In this document: positions 26,837 through 34,664 of the stretch, in pieces | Layout of the letters: the number at the start of each line of letters is the position of its first letter | How positions within the stretch are numbered: position 1 is the first letter of the stretch | DNA from: Bacteroidales bacterium | Lineage (GTDB): Bacteria; Bacteroidota; Bacteroidia; Bacteroidales; UBA932 | Length of the DNA: 64,000 nt | Direction of reading: 5' to 3' | NCBI GenBank assembly: GCA_024695285.1 | Contig: JAILIM010000017.1 | Span: forward strand, 104,559-168,558 | Made by a program: the position numbers and the translations under genes | The notes under the pieces: model-generated | The model's input: only the letters and a program-made list of their open reading frames with translations | Told to the model about the DNA's origin: nothing | The model's database searches: none

Positions 26837-28388
26837 GCTGATACTGAAGCTTTACTTTAAGTTTAGACTCCTTTTCCTTTGTATTCCAAGGATATTCTAC
26901 ATAGGATACCCTAAAATCGAAACGGTGTTTCCTCGATGGCTTCCACGCCCCGGCGAGCGACAGCGCCTGCCCCCTGCCATAGTATGCCGGAACGTTGAAA
27001 CTTCCGGGTGCATCCCTTTCGTAAACATAGATCCTGTCGTCCCATTCATCCACGCAGAACAGAGTCCACCTGACCCAGCACCGGAGCATTTCCGCATTCA
27101 GCCCCGCTTCGGAATTGAACAGCCACGCGACCTGCTTTCCCTTGACGACGTCCAGCCTCGATCCGGCCTCAAACGAGGCAAGCGAAAGCCTCAGTTCTCC
27201 CCTGCCGTCCAGCCTCCAGCCGTCTTTCTTCCGCGCCGTGAGCCTTAGCCCTGGCGTCACCTTCATTTTCCAGACCGTGACAGCGTGGGCATATTTTGCA
27301 AACACCCTGAACTGTTGCGGATTCCAGTACACCAGTGCCTCATAGTCCCTGCCCCCGGCTCCGGCAACCGCTTCGGGCAAACCATCATTGTAGCGCACCA
27401 GGGCGGCGATTTTTGAACCGTACACCGGTACCCAGTGCACACCCGTCACCGCTGAAGGACCGTCGTTCCAGGCAAATTCACCATAAACGACGCCACCCGT
27501 GAAGCCCCACTTGAAATCGGCTCCGACCGCATTCCCGGCGACCGTCAGTCCTGCGTTGAAACGCTTCCCGGTGTATGAAAGCGTGCCCATTCCGATATTC
27601 CCGGTGAAGGAATACGCCCCGCCGGCTGTCCAGCGACCGAATTCAAAATCCACGGCAGCGCCGCAGTGCCCGGGACTGAATGAACTGGTGGCGGAAAACC
27701 CCGTTCCGTTGCGCCTGAGCGCCCCCACTCCGCTCCACGGCGACATGCTGAATCCGCTCCACTCTGTAAGCCCTTGTCCGAAGCGGGCGTTGAAGTGGCC
27801 CAGCACCAGCTTGCCAAGGTGCTTCTTGCCGTAATATGCGGCGCTGATGGTGCCCGGCTTCAACTGCCGGTCTGTATAAGTGGTCCGCGTGGCCCATCCC
27901 AGTTCGGCCCTGTCCCCTGCCGTGAGCTTGTATTTCAACCCTCCGCTGGCCGCCAGGCCTCCGGACTCACGTGCCGCGCCCCTGATCATCAAGTCGTGGT
28001 GCAGCCCCTTCCGCGGGCGCTCTCCCGGTGCCGACGTGCTTGTAATCGTAGTGAACAGTTTCAGCGCTTCTGCGTATTCCGGCGAGAAGCCGTCCAGAAG
28101 ACCGAGTTCCGTGTAGGAAAGGATGTCGCCTGTCCTGGCGCGCGCGTCGAGCAGCGAGGCCGCCTGGAAGGCGCTCATCAGGCCGCTTGCGACGAGCCTG
28201 CTGCGGGAGGCGGTATTGAGATCCACCGGACGCAGCTGCAGCGCCCTGTAGCGCTCCAGGGTGCTTTCGTCCAGTTCTTCGATGCAGGAAGCTCCGCTGA
28301 GAAACAGCACGGCGTCTTCAAATCCGGGGCCGGCAGAGATAGCCAGCATAGTTAATAACATAAGTATCATAGTCTTAAGTTTTGGCAT
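26826..28388 (-). CDS. Helix-hairpin-helix N-terminus fused to outer-membrane barrel-like region
   Basis: 520 residues. A signal peptide (MPKLKTMILMLLTMLAISAG) is followed, at about 50-115, by ComEA-like helix-hairpin-helix units: PVDLNTASRSRLVASGLMSA then TELGLLDGFSPEYAEALKLF. The remaining 400 residues are beta-rich, with repeated aromatic/Gly strand patterns (YKLTAGDRAELGWATRTTY, GAAVDFEFGRWTAGGAYSF, FDFRVSYVEYPW) ending in KVKLQYQLSL, as in outer-membrane barrels. This combination occurs across Bacteroidota as an uncharacterised family. HhH units usually touch DNA or proteins, so a link to DNA handling at the envelope is possible but unproven. Confidence 0.72.
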   Translation of the reverse strand: MPKLKTMILMLLTMLAISAGPGFEDAVLFLSGASCIEELDESTLERYRALQLRPVDLNTASRSRLVASGLMSAFQAASLLDARARTGDILSYTELGLLDGFSPEYAEALKLFTTITSTSAPGERPRKGLHHDLMIRGAARESGGLAASGGLKYKLTAGDRAELGWATRTTYTDRQLKPGTISAAYYGKKHLGKLVLGHFNARFGQGLTEWSGFSMSPWSGVGALRRNGTGFSATSSFSPGHCGAAVDFEFGRWTAGGAYSFTGNIGMGTLSYTGKRFNAGLTVAGNAVGADFKWGFTGGVVYGEFAWNDGPSAVTGVHWVPVYGSKIAALVRYNDGLPEAVAGAGGRDYEALVYWNPQQFRVFAKYAHAVTVWKMKVTPGLRLTARKKDGWRLDGRGELRLSLASFEAGSRLDVVKGKQVAWLFNSEAGLNAEMLRCWVRWTLFCVDEWDDRIYVYERDAPGSFNVPAYYGRGQALSLAGAWKPSRKHRFDFRVSYVEYPWNTKEKESKLKVKLQYQLSL

Positions 28389-28411
28389 GGCAATTTACAA
28401 AAATTTTTGGT

Positions 28412-28419
28412 TATATTTG
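28412..28419 (+). promoter_or_regulatory. -7 box of the fakA operon
   Basis: TATATTTG matches TAnnTTTG, 15 nt before the ATG at 28435. It precedes a TTG codon at 28429 that could be an alternative start but leaves almost no leader. Confidence 0.6.
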
Positions 28420-28434
28420 TGAGATTTTTTGAAA

Positions 28435-30075
28435 ATGGGAAACGTGCAAACCTATGAAATGGACGGGAACCTGTACCTGGAAATGCTGGTGCAGGGTTAT
28501 GCCCGCCTCGGACAAAACCGTAAGGCAGTCAACGATCTCAACGTTTTCCCCATCCCCGACGGCGACACAGGCGACAACATGTGCCTGACACTCGAATCCG
28601 GCCTCGCCCAGGCTTCAGCCCTCAACGGGGCAAGCCTCGGAGAGATTGCCGGTGCCGTGTCTGCCGGAATGCTGATGGGAGCGAGAGGCAATTCCGGAGT
28701 AATCCTGTCCCGCATTTTTGCGGGTATGTCAAAGGCACTTGCCGGAGTCGACCAGACCGATACTTCCGGCTTGGCCAGAGCCGTCAGGGCCGCCGTTGAC
28801 GAAGCCTATTCTTCTGTATCAAAGCCTGTCGAAGGCACAATACTGACCGTTATACGCGAAGGCTGTGAAGCCGCGGAGCCGATGGACCATTCCTCCCTGA
28901 AGGATTATGTGAGCTCGCTCCTGAGTGCCATGGAAGAGTCCCTGGAGCATACTCCGGAGAAACTCGACGTGCTGAGGGAGGCGGGAGTAGTGGACAGCGG
29001 CGGTGCCGGTCTGCTCCATATTTTCTACGGCTTCCAGGACGCTCTTCTTGGCATCAAGAACGAAGCCGGAGAGAGCATGGGAGTCAGCGCCAAGGCCCCC
29101 GTGGATTTCTCCCTGTTCAACGAAGACACAGAGCTGAAGTTCGGCTACTGCACCGAGTTCCTGCTCCGCCTGCAGCGTTCCAAAGTAGACCTCGACACCT
29201 TTGACGAGAAGGAAATCGAAGACTACATCCTCGCTTCCGGCGATTCAGTCGTATTCTTCCGCGAGGGCTCGATAATAAAAGTCCACGTCCACACCATGAC
29301 CCCTGGAGACATACTCTCCCACTGCCAGCGCTGGGGCGAGTTCCTGACAATCAAGATCGAGAACATGACCCTACAGCACAACCATTCCGCGTTTGCCGAA
29401 GACAAGCCCGTTGAGCGCAGCGGCTACGGCAAGGTCACGGTTGTGTCCGGCGAGGGCCTTTCGGACGCCTTCCGCGAGGTCGGCGCCGACTTCGTCGTGG
29501 AGGGCGGGCAGACCATGAATCCTTCGGTGGCCGATTTCGTGGCCGCATTCGACAAGGTTCCTGCCAAAACCATCTTTGTATTTCCGAACAATTCCAATAT
29601 AATCCTGACAGCCCGCCAGGCCGCAGAAATCTATGCGGATGCCGAAGTCCGCGTGATTCCGACAAAGGATCCCGGCGCCGGATATGTCGCCCTCGCGTCT
29701 TTCGATCCCTCTCTTGGAGACTCGGATGCTATTGAGGCAAGCCTCACTGAAACCGCCTCCTCCGTTATCTGCGGAATGGTCTCAAGTTCGATCCGTGACA
29801 CTTTGAAAGACGGCGTCGAGGTCCACAAGGGCGGCTATATCGGATTCCGGGGCGACGAGATACTTTCGAGCGCTTCCGATCCTGAGGCCGCCGCTCTTGA
29901 ACTCTGCCGCAAGCTGGATGCTGCATCCCACGACGTCGCCGTGGTCTTCGCCGGTGCCGGCGTCACTGGTACCGAAGCCTTCATGGAGGCGGCAGGAAAG
30001 GAATTTCCCCTGACTGAATTTATGTTCCACGACGGCGGACAAGCCGTATTTGACTACATCATTATCTTATGCTGA
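28435..30075 (+). CDS. fakA: DAK2-domain fatty acid kinase catalytic subunit (FakA-like)
   Basis: 546 residues. The N-terminal DAK2 domain binds ATP and Mg through VNDLNVFPIPDGDTGDNM (about 27-44) and GARGNSGVILSRIFAG (about 82-97); VVDSGGAGLLHIFYGF follows at about 183-198. The middle and C-terminal DegV-interacting/EDD-like region is present, giving the full FakA/YloV length. FakA phosphorylates fatty acids held by FakB for entry into phospholipid synthesis. The next gene is a FakB homologue overlapping by 7 bp, which strongly supports the assignment. First gene of a five-gene run to holA. Confidence 0.88.
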   Translation: MGNVQTYEMDGNLYLEMLVQGYARLGQNRKAVNDLNVFPIPDGDTGDNMCLTLESGLAQASALNGASLGEIAGAVSAGMLMGARGNSGVILSRIFAGMSKALAGVDQTDTSGLARAVRAAVDEAYSSVSKPVEGTILTVIREGCEAAEPMDHSSLKDYVSSLLSAMEESLEHTPEKLDVLREAGVVDSGGAGLLHIFYGFQDALLGIKNEAGESMGVSAKAPVDFSLFNEDTELKFGYCTEFLLRLQRSKVDLDTFDEKEIEDYILASGDSVVFFREGSIIKVHVHTMTPGDILSHCQRWGEFLTIKIENMTLQHNHSAFAEDKPVERSGYGKVTVVSGEGLSDAFREVGADFVVEGGQTMNPSVADFVAAFDKVPAKTIFVFPNNSNIILTARQAAEIYADAEVRVIPTKDPGAGYVALASFDPSLGDSDAIEASLTETASSVICGMVSSSIRDTLKDGVEVHKGGYIGFRGDEILSSASDPEAAALELCRKLDAASHDVAVVFAGAGVTGTEAFMEAAGKEFPLTEFMFHDGGQAVFDYIIILC

Positions 30076-30938
30076 AACTGTTCACCGACACCGACTGCGA
30101 TGTCACCCCCGCCATTGCTGCTGAATGCGGCTACAACCTGATCCTGATGCCCTATGCTGTTGAAGGAAAACTGATTACCCCCTACAAGGACTGGGATTCG
30201 TTCGACTCCAAGGCTTTCTACGACATGCTCCGCTCGGGCATTATCCCCACGACCAGCGCCATAAGCGACGCCGTATACGACCAGTATTTAGAGCCTGAGT
30301 TCGCAGCGGGCAACGACATTCTCTACGTCCACTTCTCTTCAGGTACCTCCAACACCTTTGAGAACATGAGGCGCTCGGTGGATGGCCTGCTCAAGAAGTA
30401 TCCGGAACGTAAATTCTACACCGTCGATACCCTGGGCATTTCCGCCCTGGCGCTTAATATAGTCTTTGAAGTCGCAGACCTGGTCAAGGCCGGCCGCACG
30501 GCAGAAGAAATAGTCGAATGGGCCAAAGTCGAAGTGCCCAAGTTCCCTATGTATTTCTTTGCCGACGACCTCAAGTTCTTCCGCCGCAGCGGACGCGTCA
30601 GCGGTCTCGCCGCGACCATGGGCTCCTTCATAGGCATACGCCCCATCATCCATCTCAACGAAGAAGGCAAGATGGTTTCCATCGGCAAGGAAACCGGAAG
30701 GGCGAAGGCCGTGGAAAGGCTGCTCGCCTATGTCGATGAGATCGGAGAAGACGTTAAGGCCCACCGCGTCGTCATCGGCCACAGCGACTGCCAGGACATA
30801 GTGGATATCGTGGTCGCCAAGCTCCGTGAGCGTTTCGGAGACGAGCTCAGGATAGTCATCACTCCCGTTAATCCCACGATTGGAAGCCACTGCGGCCCCA
30901 ACGGCCTCGGCATCTGCTTCCACGCCAAGCACCGCTAA
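30069..30938 (+). CDS. fakB: DegV-family fatty-acid-binding protein (FakB-like)
   Basis: 289 residues. The DegV fold signatures are visible: LFTDTDCDVTPAIAAECG at the start (usual D-S-x-x-D loop as TDTDCD), PTTSAISDAVY, VHFSSGTSNTFENM (H-x-S-S-G-x-S), FFADDLKFFRRSGRVSG and HCGPNGLGICFHA near the end. FakB binds a single fatty acid and presents it to FakA. Its 7-bp overlap with fakA indicates tight coupling. Chain-length or saturation preference cannot be read by eye. Confidence 0.88.
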   Translation: MLKLFTDTDCDVTPAIAAECGYNLILMPYAVEGKLITPYKDWDSFDSKAFYDMLRSGIIPTTSAISDAVYDQYLEPEFAAGNDILYVHFSSGTSNTFENMRRSVDGLLKKYPERKFYTVDTLGISALALNIVFEVADLVKAGRTAEEIVEWAKVEVPKFPMYFFADDLKFFRRSGRVSGLAATMGSFIGIRPIIHLNEEGKMVSIGKETGRAKAVERLLAYVDEIGEDVKAHRVVIGHSDCQDIVDIVVAKLRERFGDELRIVITPVNPTIGSHCGPNGLGICFHAKHR

Positions 30939-30941
30939 AAA

Positions 30942-31484
30942 ATGGACAAGATTAAACTGCACGACAAGGTTTTCCGGCCGTTCATCCCCAACGACCGCAT
31001 AGAGTCGGCGATTGACGCAGTGGCCGAAAAGGTGAACCTGGATTTCGAAGGCTGCGAAGACATTCCCGTCGTCATCTGCACGCTCACGGGTGCGATAATG
31101 TTCACATCCGAACTGCTCAAGCGCCTCCGCTTCCAGTGCGAGGTCAGCTGCATAAAGCTAAGTTCCTACCAGGGCACCCGCTCCACCGGTACCGTGCTTA
31201 CCATGCTTGGGCTCACGGGCGACGTCAAAGGCCGCCGTGTCATCATCTGCGAAGACATAGTGGATACAGGCAACACCATCCTTGCCCTTCAGGAAATGCT
31301 TCTCTCCCAGGGAGCATCAGAGGTCCGTATCTGCACCCTCCTCCTGAAACCCGACGTCTACGACAAGGACGTCAGGCTTGACTACGTGGCAATGGAGATC
31401 CCCAACGCCTTCATCGTCGGCTTCGGCCTGGATTACAATGAGTTGGGACGGCAGTACAAGGATATTTACGTTTTAGACCAATGA
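30942..31484 (+). CDS. hpt: Hypoxanthine phosphoribosyltransferase
   Basis: 180 residues. A purine-salvage enzyme converting hypoxanthine or guanine plus PRPP to IMP or GMP. The PRPP loop is RVIICEDIVDTGNT (about 99-112). VVICTLTGAIMFTSELLKRL and the C-terminal FIVGFGLDYNELGR-YKDIYVL segment are typical of HPRT. Three bp after fakB and overlapping adk by 4 bp. Confidence 0.93.
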   Translation: MDKIKLHDKVFRPFIPNDRIESAIDAVAEKVNLDFEGCEDIPVVICTLTGAIMFTSELLKRLRFQCEVSCIKLSSYQGTRSTGTVLTMLGLTGDVKGRRVIICEDIVDTGNTILALQEMLLSQGASEVRICTLLLKPDVYDKDVRLDYVAMEIPNAFIVGFGLDYNELGRQYKDIYVLDQ

Positions 31485-32056
31485 AATACTACATTCTTTT
31501 CGGCCCCCCGGGTGCAGGCAAAGGCACCCACGCCGGAGCTATAGCACAAAAGTTCAATCTCAAGCACGTCTCTACCGGAGAATTGCTGCGCGCTGAAATA
31601 GCCGCAGGCACTCCCCTCGGACTGGAGGCAAAGAAGCTCATCGACGCCGGCAGCCTCGTTCCCGACGAGGTCGTGGAAGGCATGATTGAGAATGTGTTCA
31701 ACGCAGTGAAGGACGTGGACGGCTTCCTGCTTGACGGCTTCCCCCGCACCATTCCCCAGGCTGAAGCACTCGACAGGATAGTAGCGGCCTGCGGAGAAAG
31801 CGTCTCGGGCGTCATTTCCATCATGATCCCCGATGAGGAAATCCGCAAGCGTATCGCCCACCGTGCCGCCATCGAAGGGCGCGCCGACGACGCATCCGAA
31901 GCGACGATCAACCATCGTATCGAGACTTATCACGCCCAGACCGAGCCCCTCATCGATTTCTATCGGGCAAAAGGCAAGTACAACGAAGTCTGCGGCTATC
32001 CCGGTAGCATCGAAGAAGTGCGTGAGCGCGTCCTGGCACTTGTTGATACCCTTTAG
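31481..32056 (+). CDS. adk: Adenylate kinase
   Basis: 191 residues, the short (non-LID-zinc) form. It balances AMP, ADP and ATP. The P-loop is FGPPGAGKGTHAGAIA (about 6-21), followed by HVSTGELLRAEI, DGFLLDGFPRTIPQAEAL and a short LID region around RAAIEGRADDASEATINHRI. Overlaps hpt by 4 bp; holA follows after 3 bp. Confidence 0.95.
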   Translation: MKYYILFGPPGAGKGTHAGAIAQKFNLKHVSTGELLRAEIAAGTPLGLEAKKLIDAGSLVPDEVVEGMIENVFNAVKDVDGFLLDGFPRTIPQAEALDRIVAACGESVSGVISIMIPDEEIRKRIAHRAAIEGRADDASEATINHRIETYHAQTEPLIDFYRAKGKYNEVCGYPGSIEEVRERVLALVDTL

Positions 32057-32059
32057 TAT

Positions 32060-33103
32060 ATGGCCGCCCGTAAAGAAGACGTTTCGGCTATCTACCGCCA
32101 GCTTGTAGAAGATGCCCGTGCGGGCGTTTTCAAGCCGGTATATGTCTTGATGGGCGACGAACCTTATTATCCCGACCTCGTCTGCCAGGCCATCATCGAC
32201 AACTGCGTGGACGAGTTCGGGAAAGATTTCAATGAAACCATCTGCTACGGGGCCGACGTCACCCCGGAGCAGGTGGTCACTGCCGCCCGCCGTTTTCCTA
32301 TGATGGCGGACCGGCAGCTGGTGGTGGTCAAGGAGGCGCAGATGATGAAGGGCATAGACGAAATTGCCATTTACTGCGACGAGCCTCTCGACTCCACCGT
32401 GCTTGTGCTTCTGCTGCACAATGCCTCCCTGGACAAGCGCAAGGCCCTGTACAAAGCGGTACAGAAAGTCGGAGTCGTACTCGACAGTCCTGCTCTAAGG
32501 GATTACGAGGTCCCGGGATGGATTTCCCGCTATTATTCGGAGCGCGGACTTCAGATCGAACCGGAAGCGGCCAGCCTGCTTGCCGAATCCGTGGGCACGG
32601 ACCTGTCCGCCATAACCGTAGAGACCGACAAGCTGCTGAAGAACCTTCCGGAAGGCGCCACTTCAGTCTCCGTGGCTGACATAGAGCGCAATGTCGGAGT
32701 ATCGCGCCAGTTCAGCATCTTCGAGCTCACGAAGGAGCTGTCGATGCGCAACGCCCCGAAGGCTCTCAGAATTGCCGCCCATCTCGGCACAGCAGCCCGT
32801 TTCAATATGCCCCAGGCTGTCAGCGCCCTGTACATGCATTTCTATCGTATCCTCAAATACGCCGCCCTGCTTGCCAAAGGAGGCTACCCCAGCCAGGATG
32901 ATAAGGCGGCTGCGCTCGCCGGGGTGAACCCTTATTTTTACAGGGAGTACGACACGGCAGTGCGCAACTATCCCCTGCCTAAGGCAATGGCAGTGATTTC
33001 GCTTCTCTGCGAATACGATTATCTCGGCAAGGGCGGAGACGGCGGCGCCGCTACCCCTGCGGAGTTGATGACCGAACTCACGGCCAAGATTCTGAACGTC
33101 TGA
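32060..33103 (+). CDS. holA: DNA polymerase III subunit delta
   Basis: 347 residues. Clamp-loader wrench subunit that opens the sliding clamp. Seen are VYVLMGDEPYYPDLVCQAII near residue 27 (degenerate P-loop region), RRFPMMADRQLVVVKEAQMM, a VAD...VSRQFSIFELTKELSMRN segment and a C-terminal helical collar (about 230-345). Length is normal. Last gene of the fakA-fakB-hpt-adk-holA run, ending exactly beside the convergent E2-like gene. Confidence 0.9.
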   Translation: MAARKEDVSAIYRQLVEDARAGVFKPVYVLMGDEPYYPDLVCQAIIDNCVDEFGKDFNETICYGADVTPEQVVTAARRFPMMADRQLVVVKEAQMMKGIDEIAIYCDEPLDSTVLVLLLHNASLDKRKALYKAVQKVGVVLDSPALRDYEVPGWISRYYSERGLQIEPEAASLLAESVGTDLSAITVETDKLLKNLPEGATSVSVADIERNVGVSRQFSIFELTKELSMRNAPKALRIAAHLGTAARFNMPQAVSALYMHFYRILKYAALLAKGGYPSQDDKAAALAGVNPYFYREYDTAVRNYPLPKAMAVISLLCEYDYLGKGGDGGAATPAELMTELTAKILNV

Positions 33104-33988
33104 TTATTCGCTTTTCTTGCTGAGTCCGTGCCGGACTATGGTGTCCTGAGGAAGATCCTCAAGGCGCTCCATCATCTGTTCTGGATTGTCAAGCAGGTCC
33201 ATCAGCTTCCTGAAAGCGTTAACGAAATAGAATCCGTCGCAGAAACGCTCGTCGGTGACTATGCGAAGCGGCATCAGTTTGCCGGGAACGATTTCGCCGT
33301 TACGGACAACGGGCTTGAGTGATTCCTTGCCCATAGCGAAGAACAATCCGGTGTTGCCGAAATTGTAGACGTGGTGGTAAATAGACGGACCTTTTATGGA
33401 CTTGAGGTTGGTCACGAAGGCCGTGCAGTGGAAAGGCAGCAGATCGAGCACCGCTTTGGGCAGCAGGCCGTGCATGTCCAGGAACTTCAGCGATCCGACC
33501 AGGAATGCTATCATGAAATTCGGCACCAGGGAGAACAGTCGGGCCATCTTGTCGGTGTTGTTATTGGTGTCAAGAGTCAAGTTTTTCTGGATGACTTCGT
33601 TGATCTTGTCCCTGATTTCAGGGAGAGATTCGTGGCCCGTGAAATCGATTTTGATCGTTGCGTCGGCGGCATCGGGGCTGAGCACTTTCTTTACAAGGAA
33701 AGATATCTGTATGCAGTTGCGCGCATAGATGCGGCCGTGGCAAATGAAGCGGTTGATTCTGGGATACAATGCTGAGCCGCGGACGATTGCGGCTATAAGG
33801 ATATGCATGTAATTGTATTTCTCCCCTTTCTCGGCTTCTTTCTTTATGAATGCATCAATGGGTTCGCAGGGCACATCGTAACTGGTAGAATTTTGCGCAT
33901 CTGCGCGAGTAGGCATGATGTGGGGCATCATCCTCTGGATGGGATCAAGGTTCCTGACCTTTTTCCCGTCGGCTCTGAATCCAAACAT
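33104..33988 (-). CDS. E2/CAT-like acyltransferase fold protein lacking the catalytic His
   Basis: 294 residues. It has the fold signature of 2-oxo-acid dehydrogenase E2 / chloramphenicol acetyltransferase domains, but no lipoyl domain. The N-terminus reads RNLDPIQRMMPHIMPTRADA. Near the C-terminus the position of the catalytic motif (DHRxxDG in E2) reads VTDERFCDGFYFVNAF, with Glu where the catalytic His should be (about residue 251). Asp-Gly is kept. It may be a pseudoenzyme or use other chemistry. A TATATTTG box on the minus strand (34016-34023) supports the start. Confidence 0.72.
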   Translation of the reverse strand: MFGFRADGKKVRNLDPIQRMMPHIMPTRADAQNSTSYDVPCEPIDAFIKKEAEKGEKYNYMHILIAAIVRGSALYPRINRFICHGRIYARNCIQISFLVKKVLSPDAADATIKIDFTGHESLPEIRDKINEVIQKNLTLDTNNNTDKMARLFSLVPNFMIAFLVGSLKFLDMHGLLPKAVLDLLPFHCTAFVTNLKSIKGPSIYHHVYNFGNTGLFFAMGKESLKPVVRNGEIVPGKLMPLRIVTDERFCDGFYFVNAFRKLMDLLDNPEQMMERLEDLPQDTIVRHGLSKKSE

Positions 33989-34015
33989 AGGTTATTTTTG
34001 TAGGTTTAGCTATTG

Positions 34016-34044
34016 CAAATATAAGTAAAAAATTGCAATTTTGC
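34016..34044. promoter_or_regulatory. Divergent promoters of the E2-like gene and tmRNA
   Basis: Minus strand TATATTTG over 34016-34023, 27 nt before the E2-like start at 33988. On the plus strand CAATTTTG at 34037-34044 (one mismatch to TAnnTTTG), with ATTG at 34012-34015 and a 21-bp spacer, sits 11 nt before the mature tmRNA 5' end. Confidence 0.5.
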
Positions 34045-34055
34045 ACCCACTTTCC

Positions 34056-34451
34056 GGGGCTGTTCTGGTTTTGACAGCAATGACGGCGGAAGGTAAGCAC
34101 GTCGGGAGTGGATGGTTGGCCCGTTAATCCCAGCCGTCGAACCAATAGTAGGCAACTACAACTATGCATACGCTTGCTAATCTCCAAGAGATTCAGCATT
34201 AATCAGAGCCGCCAAGGCTGCGGCACTGACGTATATCCCTCCGGCTTTAAGCCGCTTATGTCCGGACCAAGGGGTATCATCCAAAGCGGATGCGCGGAAC
34301 CGACGCCTCTGAGTTCCGCTAAGATTCAGAGGATAAGCTGCTGCTAAGGGCGTCTTCCCTCGTACAGCCGCCGACAACCAAAGGAAGAATAAGCGTGTAG
34401 AAAGCTTTTCGTTGCTTTGTTTGGACGCGGGTTCGACTCCCGCCAGCTCCA
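34056..34451 (+). ncRNA. ssrA: tmRNA (ssrA)
   Basis: About 396 nt. The 5' end GGGGCTGTTCTGGTTTTGACA and the 3' end with T-arm GCGGGTTCGACTCCCGC then CAGCTCC form the tRNA-like domain: the 7-bp acceptor pairs 34056-34062 (GGGGCTG) with 34444-34450 (one G-U). The terminal CCA is not encoded (ACGA follows). Resume codon GGC at 34151 follows AATAGTA, and the tag frame reads Gly-Asn-Tyr-Asn-Tyr-Ala-Tyr-Ala-Cys, stopping at TAA 34178-34180. In Bacteroides the aligned tag is GETNYALAA, as I recall. The AAGCGTGTAGAAAGC block before the T-arm is also conserved in Bacteroidota tmRNA. It rescues stalled ribosomes with SmpB. Confidence 0.95.
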
Positions 34452-34497
34452 CGAAAATAGGCCCTGGCTGATGCCAGGGCCTATTTTCGTGGAGCTG
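34444..34497. repeat. 25-bp perfect palindrome reusing the tmRNA acceptor strand
   Basis: Arm one (34444-34468) begins exactly at the first base of the tmRNA 3' acceptor strand (CAGCTCC) and runs on through ACGAAAATAGGCCCTGGC. After a 4-base loop (TGAT, 34469-34472), arm two (34473-34497) is its exact reverse complement. Pairing stops at 34443/34498. No T-run follows, so it is not a textbook terminator, though it could still end transcription or be a processing signal. The acceptor bases can pair either with the tmRNA 5' end or with this downstream arm. Confidence 0.85.
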
Positions 34498-34499
34498 TA

Positions 34500-34579
34500 C
34501 GCCGTAACGGCGCACTGCTTTATTATCCCCCTGCACCTCCAGGGGACGGGGGAAGTTTTCCCCCGCGCGGCTCCGCCGC
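34500..34579. repeat. Cluster of four short hairpins in the spacer after tmRNA
   Basis: Four inverted repeats follow one another: CGCCG-TAA-CGGCG (34500-34512), CCCCTG-6 nt-CAGGGG (34528-34545), GGGGGAA-GTT-TTCCCCC (34548-34564) and GCGG-CT-CCGC (34567-34576). The rest of the spacer to 34664 holds no recognisable gene. Confidence 0.6.
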
Positions 34580-34664
34580 TCCCCCTTCTATCTCCGGGCA
34601 TCAAGTTAGTTGCGACTTAGTCGATTCGATCACTAACCGGACACCAGCAAGCGGTGTATAATCA

